From an uncultured Planctomycetia bacterium (GTDB lineage: Bacteria > Planctomycetota > Phycisphaerae > FEN-1346 > JAACEH01), in NCBI GenBank assembly GCA_903929765.1, contig CAIYVX010000024.1, forward strand, positions 1-64,000: DNA of 64,000 nucleotides. The letters are read 5' to 3'. Shown piece by piece: positions 34,534 through 42,396 of this stretch. The stretch's first letter is position 1, and every line of letters begins with the position of its first letter. Both the position numbers and the translations under genes were made by a program. Below the pieces are notes generated by a model. That model saw nothing but the letters and a program-made list of their open reading frames with translations. It did not search any database and had not been told where the DNA came from.

Positions 34534-36948
34534 CTACTCCGTGCCCGTAAAGCTCACCGTGAAGCTGGCCGACAGGGTCACGTTGCCCTGCACGGTCAGC
34601 GTGGCGCTGGACTTGCTCGGGCTGATCGTCCCGCCGGTCACGGTCCAACTGACGAAGGTGTAGCCCGAACTGGCCGTGGCCGTGACCGTCGGCGTCGCCC
34701 CGGAACCGTACTTCACCAAGCTCGGCGAGACCGACACGGTGCCGTGCGCCGTCTGGTTCACCGTCACCGTGTATAACAGCGGCCAACTGGGAATGTCGCG
34801 TGTCCCGTCGCCGTTGAAGTCGCCCGCCACCATCTGGGACATGCTGATCGACGAACCCAGGTTGCCGCCGTCGCTGGCCTGGCCCTTGGCCGGGCTGGAG
34901 CTTTGCAGGTTGTAGTTGACGAGGTAATTCGTATTGGTTTTCCAGTTGGCCACGACATAAGCGTTCGTGGCGATCTTCGCGTCGCTCGGCGAGAACGTCA
35001 CGTAGTAGAGTGTTGTGCCGGGAATCAAGGTTGTGTTGCTCCCGGTGCCCGAAACGGTCCGGACCACGCCGTCGTGGTCAATCTCGATATGGTCGCCAAC
35101 GGCGAAGAAAGACAGGTCGTTATTGTTCAAGTAGACCTTGCTCGGCGTGAAAAAAACCTGGAGGACCTCGCCGCACTGGCTGAAGAAGGCCGGGGCGTTG
35201 ACGAACGCCGGATTGCCGGCGCTGCCGGTAGCATAAACGCTGTGCCCGTCCTGCCCGCTGCCGCTCTTGTACTGGGCCCAGGTCCAGTCCCACTCGATGG
35301 TGCTGTCGGAATTCGTCCAGACCACGGGGCTGTCGGCCTCCGACGCGCCGTCACACGGGTAGAACAGGTTGTAGTCGCTGACATAGCTGGTGGCCGCGCT
35401 GATCACGCCGCCGTAGTTCCAGCCGCCGTGGCCCAGGTAGAAGAGGTTGTTGTGAAAATTGAAGCCCGAGCCGTAGGCGTTGCTTAGGTTGCCATAGCCG
35501 GCGTTGGCCATCGTGTTGTGGATGACCGTGGTATTGGTGACGTAGTTGTGAATCATGCTCGCCGCGGATTGGGCGAAAATGTTGTTGCTGAGCGTCGTGG
35601 AGTCCATGTCATTCATCATGTAGCTTTGGCAGGAGTTTAGAAACACGTTATTCTCAACCAGGATGCCGCTGACGTTGGCCCAACTCTGGATGCTGTCGCA
35701 ATGCGAGTACCAATAGACGTGATCGTGGACGTAGTTGTGGTCCACCACTTGCCCGGTGGAATAGGACGCGCCGCCCGGCCCGGTAACATCAATGCCGTCG
35801 CAACTGCTGCCCCCCTGATTGCCGTTGTAGCAGATCTCGTTTTCGCGGACGACCGTGTTCGCCCCGTTGTACATGACCCCGCCGCCGTTATAGCCGATGT
35901 AGTTGTGATAGGCCAGGGAGTTGGGCATGCCGGTGAGATAGAGGCCTGAGCCGTAATTGTCATGGATGGTGCAGTTCTGGATGGTGTAGTTGGCCGGCGT
36001 CGTCAGGCCCGGCCAGCCGCCCACGCCGCCGCCGGCACTGTGACAGACCTCCAGGCCGTCAATCGTGATATTGGTCTGGGCTCCCAACTCAATGCCGAAA
36101 CGGTTGGCATTGGGCACGGCCATGACGTGGCTATTGGGCGAACCGCCGGCCGTCCAGACATACACCCGGTAGCTGCCGCCGCCCAAGCTGTCGAAGGCCC
36201 ATTGGCCAGGCCCCGTGATCGATTCCAGCTTGTCGTAAATCTGATACCGGTTGTAGGTGTATGTATCATTGGCGGTCCACTGTCCGGCAATCGTGAGAGT
36301 GTGCGTCGACTGGGTGTAGGAGGTGATGGTCGTGTCGGACAAATAATTGATGTCGGCGGCGAAATAGATGATTCGCCCGCCGGTCCAATAGCCGTTCGCC
36401 TGCGTCAGGTGTACCGAGTCCGTCAGGGAAGAACTGCCGGCGCTGGTGCTGGCGCTGACGGCGCTCGTGGGCAGGTACCAACCGATGGCCGGCCAGACCG
36501 CCTCGCTCAGGCCCACGTCGTCCTGGTACAAGGCAAAAGGCCGATAACCCGAGGCAGTTGTAATGTCTTTGTGGTAAATGTTGGCGTAATTGCTGTTCCG
36601 GCTCGAATAGCTGCTGTCGCACTGCGTCCAGGACGTGAGCAGTAGAGCGCCGTCCACGATGACTCGCTGCCCCGTGGCCGCCTTCAGGGTAATTGGGTTC
36701 CCTGACGTGCCGCCGTGGGCGAAACCCACCCACTCGTAGTAACGGCCCGCGTTGACGAGCACTGTATCGCCGGCCACGGCCACGCTGGTGCCCTTGTTGA
36801 TCGTCTTGTACGGCGTCGTCTGCGTGCCAGGACCGGAGTCCGTGGCATTCACATTATTCTGATCCACGTACCAGGTCGTCGCCCCGACGGCGGACCACCC
36901 GCCCAGGGCCAGCACGACCGCCAACACCACCAGCATGTTCCGTACCAT
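34534..36948 (-). CDS. Secreted right-handed beta-helix protein with InlB-type repeat
   Basis: An 804-residue extracellular protein. Signal peptide (MVRNMLVVLAVVLALGG, cleavage near VGA), then a DUF1565-like start YVDQNNVNATDSGPG, a parallel beta-helix of about 450 residues rich in N/G/Y turns (NTVVRENEICYNGNQGG type), and a C-terminal InlB-like B repeat (GTVSVSPSLVKYGSGATPTV). Such proteins are often polysaccharide lyases or surface adhesins; no catalytic residues can be named. ATG 36948 follows GGAGGT. It ends at an amber TAG that looks like a mutated codon (see findings). Confidence 0.85.
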   Translation of the reverse strand: MVRNMLVVLAVVLALGGWSAVGATTWYVDQNNVNATDSGPGTQTTPYKTINKGTSVAVAGDTVLVNAGRYYEWVGFAHGGTSGNPITLKAATGQRVIVDGALLLTSWTQCDSSYSSRNSNYANIYHKDITTASGYRPFALYQDDVGLSEAVWPAIGWYLPTSAVSASTSAGSSSLTDSVHLTQANGYWTGGRIIYFAADINYLSDTTITSYTQSTHTLTIAGQWTANDTYTYNRYQIYDKLESITGPGQWAFDSLGGGSYRVYVWTAGGSPNSHVMAVPNANRFGIELGAQTNITIDGLEVCHSAGGGVGGWPGLTTPANYTIQNCTIHDNYGSGLYLTGMPNSLAYHNYIGYNGGGVMYNGANTVVRENEICYNGNQGGSSCDGIDVTGPGGASYSTGQVVDHNYVHDHVYWYSHCDSIQSWANVSGILVENNVFLNSCQSYMMNDMDSTTLSNNIFAQSAASMIHNYVTNTTVIHNTMANAGYGNLSNAYGSGFNFHNNLFYLGHGGWNYGGVISAATSYVSDYNLFYPCDGASEADSPVVWTNSDSTIEWDWTWAQYKSGSGQDGHSVYATGSAGNPAFVNAPAFFSQCGEVLQVFFTPSKVYLNNNDLSFFAVGDHIEIDHDGVVRTVSGTGSNTTLIPGTTLYYVTFSPSDAKIATNAYVVANWKTNTNYLVNYNLQSSSPAKGQASDGGNLGSSISMSQMVAGDFNGDGTRDIPSWPLLYTVTVNQTAHGTVSVSPSLVKYGSGATPTVTATASSGYTFVSWTVTGGTISPSKSSATLTVQGNVTLSASFTVSFTGTE

Positions 36949-37397
36949 GAGACTTACCTCCAAAATGAATGAGAGCCCACAACAACACCCACCAACGCCC
37001 GCACGCTCCACGAGAGCCTGCGGCGCAAATCACAAGCGTATTATCTTCTTCGACCCCTCGACGAAGTGGAACGAATCCGGCCCCACGGCGGCGCGAAGGA
37101 TGTCCGATCAGAGTTGTTGATCCGCCGAACAACCGTCAGTCCGTTCCCATCCCTTACAACCCAGCGATCCCATAGCGGTACAACCAGAAACGAAAACCGA
37201 CATGAATCCATCTCAACCCGCGCCGACGAAAAACCTCAACCTGAAAATCCGGACGCGGAGCAGCACTCTCCCAACTTCAAAAGAGACTGTCAAGAAAAAA
37301 AATGATGGCGGTTAAAAATGAAAAAATGTTTGGGGAAAGAGGATTGATTGGGCTGCTCTGATCGGTCGGCAGATGGGTGTGTCCGAGGCGTTTTAAA
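36949..37397. other. Intergenic stretch upstream of the beta-helix gene
   Basis: About 450 bp between divergent genes. It contains no open reading frame that looks like protein, no palindromic element until 37461, and no tRNA-like cloverleaf that I recognise. It presumably holds the promoter of the beta-helix gene, which I cannot locate. Confidence 0.4.
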
Positions 37398-37426
37398 TTG
37401 AAGCGAGGAGGGGGGCAGCATATACT
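37398..37426 (+). promoter_or_regulatory. Candidate promoter of the GreA-like gene
   Basis: TTGAAG (37398-37403), 17 bp, TATACT (37421-37426). About 85 bp of leader follows and includes a CGTGGCTGC palindrome. Confidence 0.55.
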
Positions 37427-37460
37427 CTCTGCGGCTTTTCGGGAAATGGCATTTTATTTC

Positions 37461-37484
37461 CGCGTGGCTGCAAGCAGCCACCCT
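37461..37484. repeat. CGTGGCTGC palindrome in the greA leader
   Basis: GTGGCTGC / GCAGCCAC around AA (37464-37481), followed by CCTTC. The same sequence occurs at 45265-45289. Being in the 5' leader, it may fold in the mRNA. Confidence 0.8.
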
Positions 37485-37512
37485 TCATAAAAACAACAAC
37501 AGCGGGGAAAAG

Positions 37513-39798
37513 ATGAGTGAGAATCAGAGCGGGGAAGGACCGGAAGTGACGCGGCTGAAGAAGCTGCTGGCGCGGAAGGAGCCGGAGAAGCTGGAGGCGG
37601 AGTGGATGGCGGTGGTGGACGCGGGCGACCTCGGTTTGGAGGAAGCGGCAGCGGTGCTGGACGTGCTGTCGCACCGTGACGAGGCGGGGCAGGCGGACAC
37701 ATTGTTCTGGTATTACCTGACGGTGACGACGGAACGGGAGGGGGCGGGGGCGGCCGTGGCGGCGGTGCGGCGCGTGGCGGGGCTGATGAAGGGGAACGCG
37801 GTGCTGCGGGAGGAGACGGCGGCGGCGTATGAGCGGGCGTTCGCAGAGACGGCGGACGTGGGGGCGATGACGAAGATGACGCTGCGACGGGCGGACCTGG
37901 CGTATCCGACGGCGGTGGCACGGATGGAATTGGTGCTGAAATTGCGGCCGGGGACGTGCGTGAAGGATACGCGGCTGGGGGAGATGGGCCACGTGGTGGG
38001 GCTGAAGGCGGAGAAGGGTCTGGTGGAGGTGGCGTTGGGGGAGCGGACGCGGACGTACGACGCGGTGGCGTTGGAGCGGATCGAGGCGTTGCCGGAGGAC
38101 GACTTGCGGGCGATGCTGGTTTCGCGGCGCGACGTGCTGGAGGCGCTGGGTCGGGAAGATCCGGCGGCGCTGGTGCGTCTGGTGCTGGGGACGTTCGGTC
38201 CGCGTGTGGAGATGCGGGAACTGAAAACATATTTAGCTCCGGTGATTGGGGCGGATTCGTGGTCGAAGTGGTGGACGGGGGCGCGGGTGCAATTGAAGCG
38301 CGATCCGCTGATCGAGTTGGGCGGGGAGGGGACGAAACAGTGGTTTTTCCTGCGGGCCAAGCCGGTGGCGTACGCGGATGAGTTCAAGGGGCAACTGGCC
38401 GAGGCGGAGGAGCCGGAAGAGAAGCTGACGGCGATCATCGCGCACCTGGAGGAAGGCGGGCACGAGCCGGAAAGCGAGGCGGCGCTGGAGGCACATCTGG
38501 CGGCGGAGCTGGCGGTCTGGGCGGAGGCGTGGCGGGGGAAGAATTTCGGGGCGGCGCTGGGAGCGGCGGCAGTCGCGGCCGCGTTGCGGCCGCGAGCGGG
38601 AGAAAAGACAACAGCAACGGCAGACACGAGCAATATGGGTGAAACAGGTGCACCCTCACCCGGCCCTAAAGGGCCACCCTCTCCCGTCAAGGGAGAGGGG
38701 TTGAAACAACTGCTCGCGGGCGGGACGGATTTGGCGGGGGCGTTGCGGGGACTGTCGAGCGAAAAGCTGGGGCGGTGGATTCTGGAGGCGATTCGGGAGA
38801 ACTTGCCGGAGCGGTGGCCGGGGCTGGGGCTGGAGGCTTTGGCGGGAAGCACGCCGGCGAACTGCGATTGGATTGCGGAAGAGTTGTGCGGGCACGGGCG
38901 GGCGGGGGAGCTTGGGCGGGCGGTGGGGGCGTTGCTGGAGCGGCCGGAGCGGCACGCCGGGGCGGTGGTGTGGCTGTGGAAGGCGGCGGTGGCGGGAGAA
39001 TATGCGGAGGTGCTGGGCGGAGTGGATAAGGCTACGGTGGCGATCCGGTTGCTGGTGGCGGCGGACGGGTTGACGCGGGACACGTTGTGGAGTGCGGCGC
39101 AGCGGCAGAGCCTGTTGCGGCAGATCAGCGCGGCGATTTCGGCTCGGAATTATGAGAGTCTGCGGGCGGTGATGAAAGCGGGGAGCGGGGAACAGGCGAC
39201 GCGGGCGCATCAGGCGACGGAACGGAATACGGGGCTGACGGAAGCGACGCGGCTGAGGGTGCTGGAGATCATCACACAGACGCATCCAGAACTATTTTTC
39301 AAGGCGAAGCCGGCGTGGGAAGAGGACGTGATTTACACGACGGCGGAGGGGTTGGCGAAACGGCGCGAGGAGTTTGCGAACCTGGTGAACGTAAAGATGG
39401 CGGCGAATGCGAAGGCGATCGGGGACGCGGCGGCGCACGGAGATTTGAGCGAGAACGCGGAGTTTACGGCGGCGCTGGAGGAGCGGAATAACCTGACGGA
39501 GAAGGCGTCGCGGCTGGAGGCGGAGCTGAAGAAGGTGAAGACGATCACGGCGGCGACGGCGGCGGGGGAGACGGTGACGGTGGGGAGCGCGGTGCGGGTG
39601 CGAAACGTGACGACGGGTCGGGAGGCGACGTGGAAGTTTCTGGGACCGTGGGATTCGAATCCGGACCAGGGCGTGTTTTCGTACCGGGCGGCGCTGGCGC
39701 TGGAGTTTATGGGGCACAAGGCGGGGGACAAAGTGGAGACGCCAGGGGAGGGGGGGGATCGGGTTTGGGAGATATTGGAGGTTGGGGCGGGAGTGTGA
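37513..39798 (+). CDS. greA: GreA/GreB-family transcript-cleavage factor with long N-terminal region
   Basis: A 761-residue protein whose last about 155 residues are a GreA/B module: a coiled coil with the acidic tip motif GDLSENAEF (Asp644, Glu647 match the catalytic acids of GreA), then the FKBP-like C-terminal domain ending VWEIL. The N-terminal 600 residues are helical and repeat-like, similar to the long GreA proteins of Chlamydia. It should rescue backtracked RNA polymerase. Residues about 375-397 are encoded by an in-frame palindromic repeat (PSPGPKGPPSPVKGEG), which looks like an insertion into the linker. ATG with GGGGAAAAG. Confidence 0.82.
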   Translation: MSENQSGEGPEVTRLKKLLARKEPEKLEAEWMAVVDAGDLGLEEAAAVLDVLSHRDEAGQADTLFWYYLTVTTEREGAGAAVAAVRRVAGLMKGNAVLREETAAAYERAFAETADVGAMTKMTLRRADLAYPTAVARMELVLKLRPGTCVKDTRLGEMGHVVGLKAEKGLVEVALGERTRTYDAVALERIEALPEDDLRAMLVSRRDVLEALGREDPAALVRLVLGTFGPRVEMRELKTYLAPVIGADSWSKWWTGARVQLKRDPLIELGGEGTKQWFFLRAKPVAYADEFKGQLAEAEEPEEKLTAIIAHLEEGGHEPESEAALEAHLAAELAVWAEAWRGKNFGAALGAAAVAAALRPRAGEKTTATADTSNMGETGAPSPGPKGPPSPVKGEGLKQLLAGGTDLAGALRGLSSEKLGRWILEAIRENLPERWPGLGLEALAGSTPANCDWIAEELCGHGRAGELGRAVGALLERPERHAGAVVWLWKAAVAGEYAEVLGGVDKATVAIRLLVAADGLTRDTLWSAAQRQSLLRQISAAISARNYESLRAVMKAGSGEQATRAHQATERNTGLTEATRLRVLEIITQTHPELFFKAKPAWEEDVIYTTAEGLAKRREEFANLVNVKMAANAKAIGDAAAHGDLSENAEFTAALEERNNLTEKASRLEAELKKVKTITAATAAGETVTVGSAVRVRNVTTGREATWKFLGPWDSNPDQGVFSYRAALALEFMGHKAGDKVETPGEGGDRVWEILEVGAGV
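38635..38707. repeat. Palindromic repeat inside the GreA-like gene
   Basis: A full copy of the caccctcacccggccctaaagggccaccctctccc...gggagagggg element, including GGCCCT/AGGGCC and CTCTCCC/GGGAGAG stems, and its upstream gtgaaacaggtg part. It is read in frame. Its nearest relatives are intergenic copies at 39856 and 53225. Confidence 0.85.
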
Positions 39799-40077
39799 GA
39801 AGAATTAAAAATTAAAAATTCAAAAGAAAAAAGAAGCAGCAACAACAACGGCAGCGCCCGGCGATTTGGGAGAAACAGGTGCACCCTCACCCGGCCCTAA
39901 AGGGCCACCCTCTCCCGTCAAGGGAGAGGGGTGAAGAAACGGCACCCTCACCCTACCCTCCCCCAAGGGGGAGGGGTGAAGAAACAGAAGAAGAAAAAGA
40001 AGAGATATTTCATTGAGTTGCATACCGGGGGTTTCACCCCCGGCTAGGAACCCCGCGCCCCTTTGGGGCGGACAGAA
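39799..40077. repeat. Repeat-filled gap after the GreA-like gene
   Basis: A chain of elements: an AATTAAAAATTAAAAATT AT-rich repeat (39803-39832), two copies of the CTCTCCC/GGGAGAG element (39856-39934 and 39942-39978), and a CCGGGGGTTTCACCCCCGG hairpin followed by GCGCCCCTTTGGGGCGGAC (40021-40075). It separates convergent genes and may also act as terminator. Confidence 0.8.
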
Positions 40078-40092
40078 ACAAAAATACGCACC

Positions 40093-42177
40093 CTACAATT
40101 CGAGGAAGACGGCGGCGGAGCGCGGAGGAAGGGTGGCGGCGCCGGAACTGGCTTTGGGCTTGGGTTTTTCCGGCGTAACGACCGTCCCCACTTTTCCGCC
40201 ATCGTCGAGAGTCACGGTTACTTTGATCTTTTTTTCCGCATCCAAATTGGCGACGACGACAGCACGCTGGCCGGTGGCGCGGTGGCGGAAGACGGAGTAG
40301 TCCTTGTGCAGTTGGCCTTTGACGGTGACGGCGGCACCGAGGGTGTCGCAGAAGTCGGCGTGCCAGAGGCGGTCGGCGTAGCGGCGGCGCAGGTCGTCGA
40401 CGCGTTTGCCATATTCGAGGGTGAGGGGGAATTCGTCGAGGCGGCCTTTGAAGTTGCGCGGTTCGTAGCTGAGGATATAGCGGAAGAGGAGGCACTGGTT
40501 GATGGTGTTGCGGTCGTCGTAGCCGACGATGGCCATCATCATCTCGGTGTCCGGGGCGAGGTAGCGCTGGAGCGGCACATGGTTGGGCGAGATGCGGGTA
40601 TAGCTGACGACGTAGTGGCGATGTTCGAGATCGTAGCAGGCCTCTCCGGCGAAGAGATAGTCGGGCCTTTCGGCGTCGGTGAGGCGGCGGAAGTCCTCGG
40701 CCAAAGTGGCGTCGCCGGCGTAGACGTGAGCGGGGACGTGGTGGCCGTGGGTGGGGTCGAAACAGAGCCGGGCCGGGCTGTGATGCTGGCTTTCGTCGTA
40801 GAGCATGCCGTCGGCGCCGAGGGCGATGGACTTTTTGAACTCGCGGCAGGCGATCTGGCGCCACTCGGCGGCAAGGTGGCACATGGGGATGAGGCGGCGC
40901 GTGTTGAGGTCGGCCAGTTGGGTGGGGGTCTGGTACATATAGCCGCCGTAGACGTGATAATCGCCGTAGGGATCCTTGGTGGCGTATTTGTGGAGTTCTT
41001 CGCGGAACCAGGGCAGGGAGCGGTCGGCCCAGGTGTACTTATTGAAGAGGATCATTTTGACGCCGAGCTTTTGGATGGCGGCGATGGCGGTCTTGAGTTC
41101 TTCGGGCGTGCCGAGTCGCGGATCGGTGTCGTGGGAGGGATTGCCGCGATCCTGTCCGCCGTTGTTCCAGCCGACGAGTTGGATGGCCTCGATGCCGTGG
41201 CGGGCGCAGTCCTGGCCGTATTTGACGAGGTCGGAGTAGCGGCAGCGGAGTTCGTCCTCGGGCGAGTTGATGTGAATCTGGTGCCAGGCGTGGACAGCGC
41301 GGGCCCACTGCGGGGCGCGGGGCGCGGTGTACCAGGATTTTTTCCAGCGGCGGTAGAAGTCGGCGCCTTTGTGCCAGGAGCCGACGTAGGGGGCGAGGAC
41401 GAGCGGGGCCAGAGTCATGCTTTCGCCGGGGTTGACATAGGGGAAATAGGTGACGTAGAACTCGACGTGGACGGGATGACCGGAGATGGCCTCGGTCTTG
41501 GGCACCGCGCCTGTACCATACGGAATGGAGTCCGGCTGGTCCCAGCCGGGCTTGAGTTCGAAGGTGGGGAGGGCCAGGTGGCGGAGGGAGGTGTCGTGGC
41601 AGCCGACATAAAGCCCCTCTCGGCCGGAGTCGAGGAGGACGGGCGCGGCGACCAACTGAATCGGATGGTCGAAGCCGAAGTAGCCGCCGCTGGAGGCGAA
41701 CTTGGGGAAGATCGAGGCGCGATCGGCGCCGCAGTAGCCGGGGGTGAGGCGGTCGAGATGGTCGGAACCGGGGGGGAGGGAGAGGTCCCCGAGGCAGGCC
41801 AGGCCGACGGCTTCGACGACGTGCGGCGAGCGGTTGGTCAGTTCGGCGGTGAAGGCGAGACCTTCGGGAGTGAGGGTGATGGTTTGGGAGAAGGCGAGGT
41901 CGAGCTTGCCGCCATGTTCGCTGACCAGGCCGTCCCAGGTGAAGGTGAGGCGTTGGGCGGCGGGGTCGTAGTCGGCGCGCGGGGGAGCCTGTTTTTCGCC
42001 ATAAACGGGGTTGTTGCGGCGGTCGGGGAGGGGGACGAGGAGGCGGAAGGAGCGGCCGAGTTCGGGCCGGCGGTGAATGGGCCAGCCGGAGGCGCGGCTG
42101 GTGAGGGCGACGAGGGCGCCGGACTTGGGATCGAATTCGGCGCGGAGGAGGTCATTTTCGAGGATGAAGGTGGGCAT
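40093..42177 (-). CDS. DUF6259-like glycoside-hydrolase-type protein
   Basis: A 694-residue cytoplasmic-looking protein without signal peptide. An N-terminal beta-sandwich (about 1-270) precedes a (beta/alpha)8-barrel-like central region (about 290-610), with WNNGGQDRGNPSHD, GADGMLYDESQHH, and YLFAGEACYD as likely active-site loops rich in Asp/Glu, and a small C-terminal beta domain. This layout is like DUF6259 and GH36-type glycosidases. Nucleophile and substrate not identified. Start ATG with AAGGAG. Confidence 0.7.
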   Translation of the reverse strand: MPTFILENDLLRAEFDPKSGALVALTSRASGWPIHRRPELGRSFRLLVPLPDRRNNPVYGEKQAPPRADYDPAAQRLTFTWDGLVSEHGGKLDLAFSQTITLTPEGLAFTAELTNRSPHVVEAVGLACLGDLSLPPGSDHLDRLTPGYCGADRASIFPKFASSGGYFGFDHPIQLVAAPVLLDSGREGLYVGCHDTSLRHLALPTFELKPGWDQPDSIPYGTGAVPKTEAISGHPVHVEFYVTYFPYVNPGESMTLAPLVLAPYVGSWHKGADFYRRWKKSWYTAPRAPQWARAVHAWHQIHINSPEDELRCRYSDLVKYGQDCARHGIEAIQLVGWNNGGQDRGNPSHDTDPRLGTPEELKTAIAAIQKLGVKMILFNKYTWADRSLPWFREELHKYATKDPYGDYHVYGGYMYQTPTQLADLNTRRLIPMCHLAAEWRQIACREFKKSIALGADGMLYDESQHHSPARLCFDPTHGHHVPAHVYAGDATLAEDFRRLTDAERPDYLFAGEACYDLEHRHYVVSYTRISPNHVPLQRYLAPDTEMMMAIVGYDDRNTINQCLLFRYILSYEPRNFKGRLDEFPLTLEYGKRVDDLRRRYADRLWHADFCDTLGAAVTVKGQLHKDYSVFRHRATGQRAVVVANLDAEKKIKVTVTLDDGGKVGTVVTPEKPKPKASSGAATLPPRSAAVFLEL

Positions 42178-42244
42178 AAGCGAGACTCCTTATTATTGGG
42201 TGGGAACAATGTAGCAAGAAAGGCGGAAGGTGCAAGGGGAAGCG

Positions 42245-42335
42245 GGCTAAAGGCTTAAGGCTAAAGGCTAAAGGCTAAAGGCTAAAGGCTAAAGGCTAAA
42301 GGCTTAAGGCTAAAGGCTAAAGGCTAAAGGCTAAA
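42245..42335. repeat. Tandem array of 13 heptamers (GGCTAAA/GGCTTAA)
   Basis: Thirteen direct 7-bp units with no interruption, 11 GGCTAAA and 2 GGCTTAA (units 2 and 9), in the gap between the DUF6259-like gene and the AMP ligase. The longest of the heptad runs in the window. Its multiple-of-seven structure suggests slippage. Confidence 0.93.
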
Positions 42336-42368
42336 GGAACAGCAGGCGGAAAACGGCAGTTAATTGTT

Positions 42369-42392
42369 GGTGCGTGCAAGCACGCACCCTAC
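42369..42392. repeat. GGTGCGTGC palindrome
   Basis: GGTGCGTGC / GCACGCACC around AA, followed by CTAC. Same family as 4857 and 62711. It ends about 5 bp before the AMP ligase stop. Confidence 0.85.
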
Positions 42393-42396
42393 ATGG

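Noticed and set aside
37461-37484. Transcription terminator in the GreA-like leader
   Set aside because: The palindrome has no U-run and belongs to a dispersed repeat family.
40063-42258. A 731-residue plus-strand frame over the DUF6259-like gene
   Set aside because: Val/Gly/Glu-rich composition typical of the antisense of a high-GC gene; the minus strand has a good Shine-Dalgarno and domain pattern.
42245-42335. Possible CRISPR array
   Set aside because: Units are 7 bp with no spacers; it is a simple tandem repeat. No cas gene is present.
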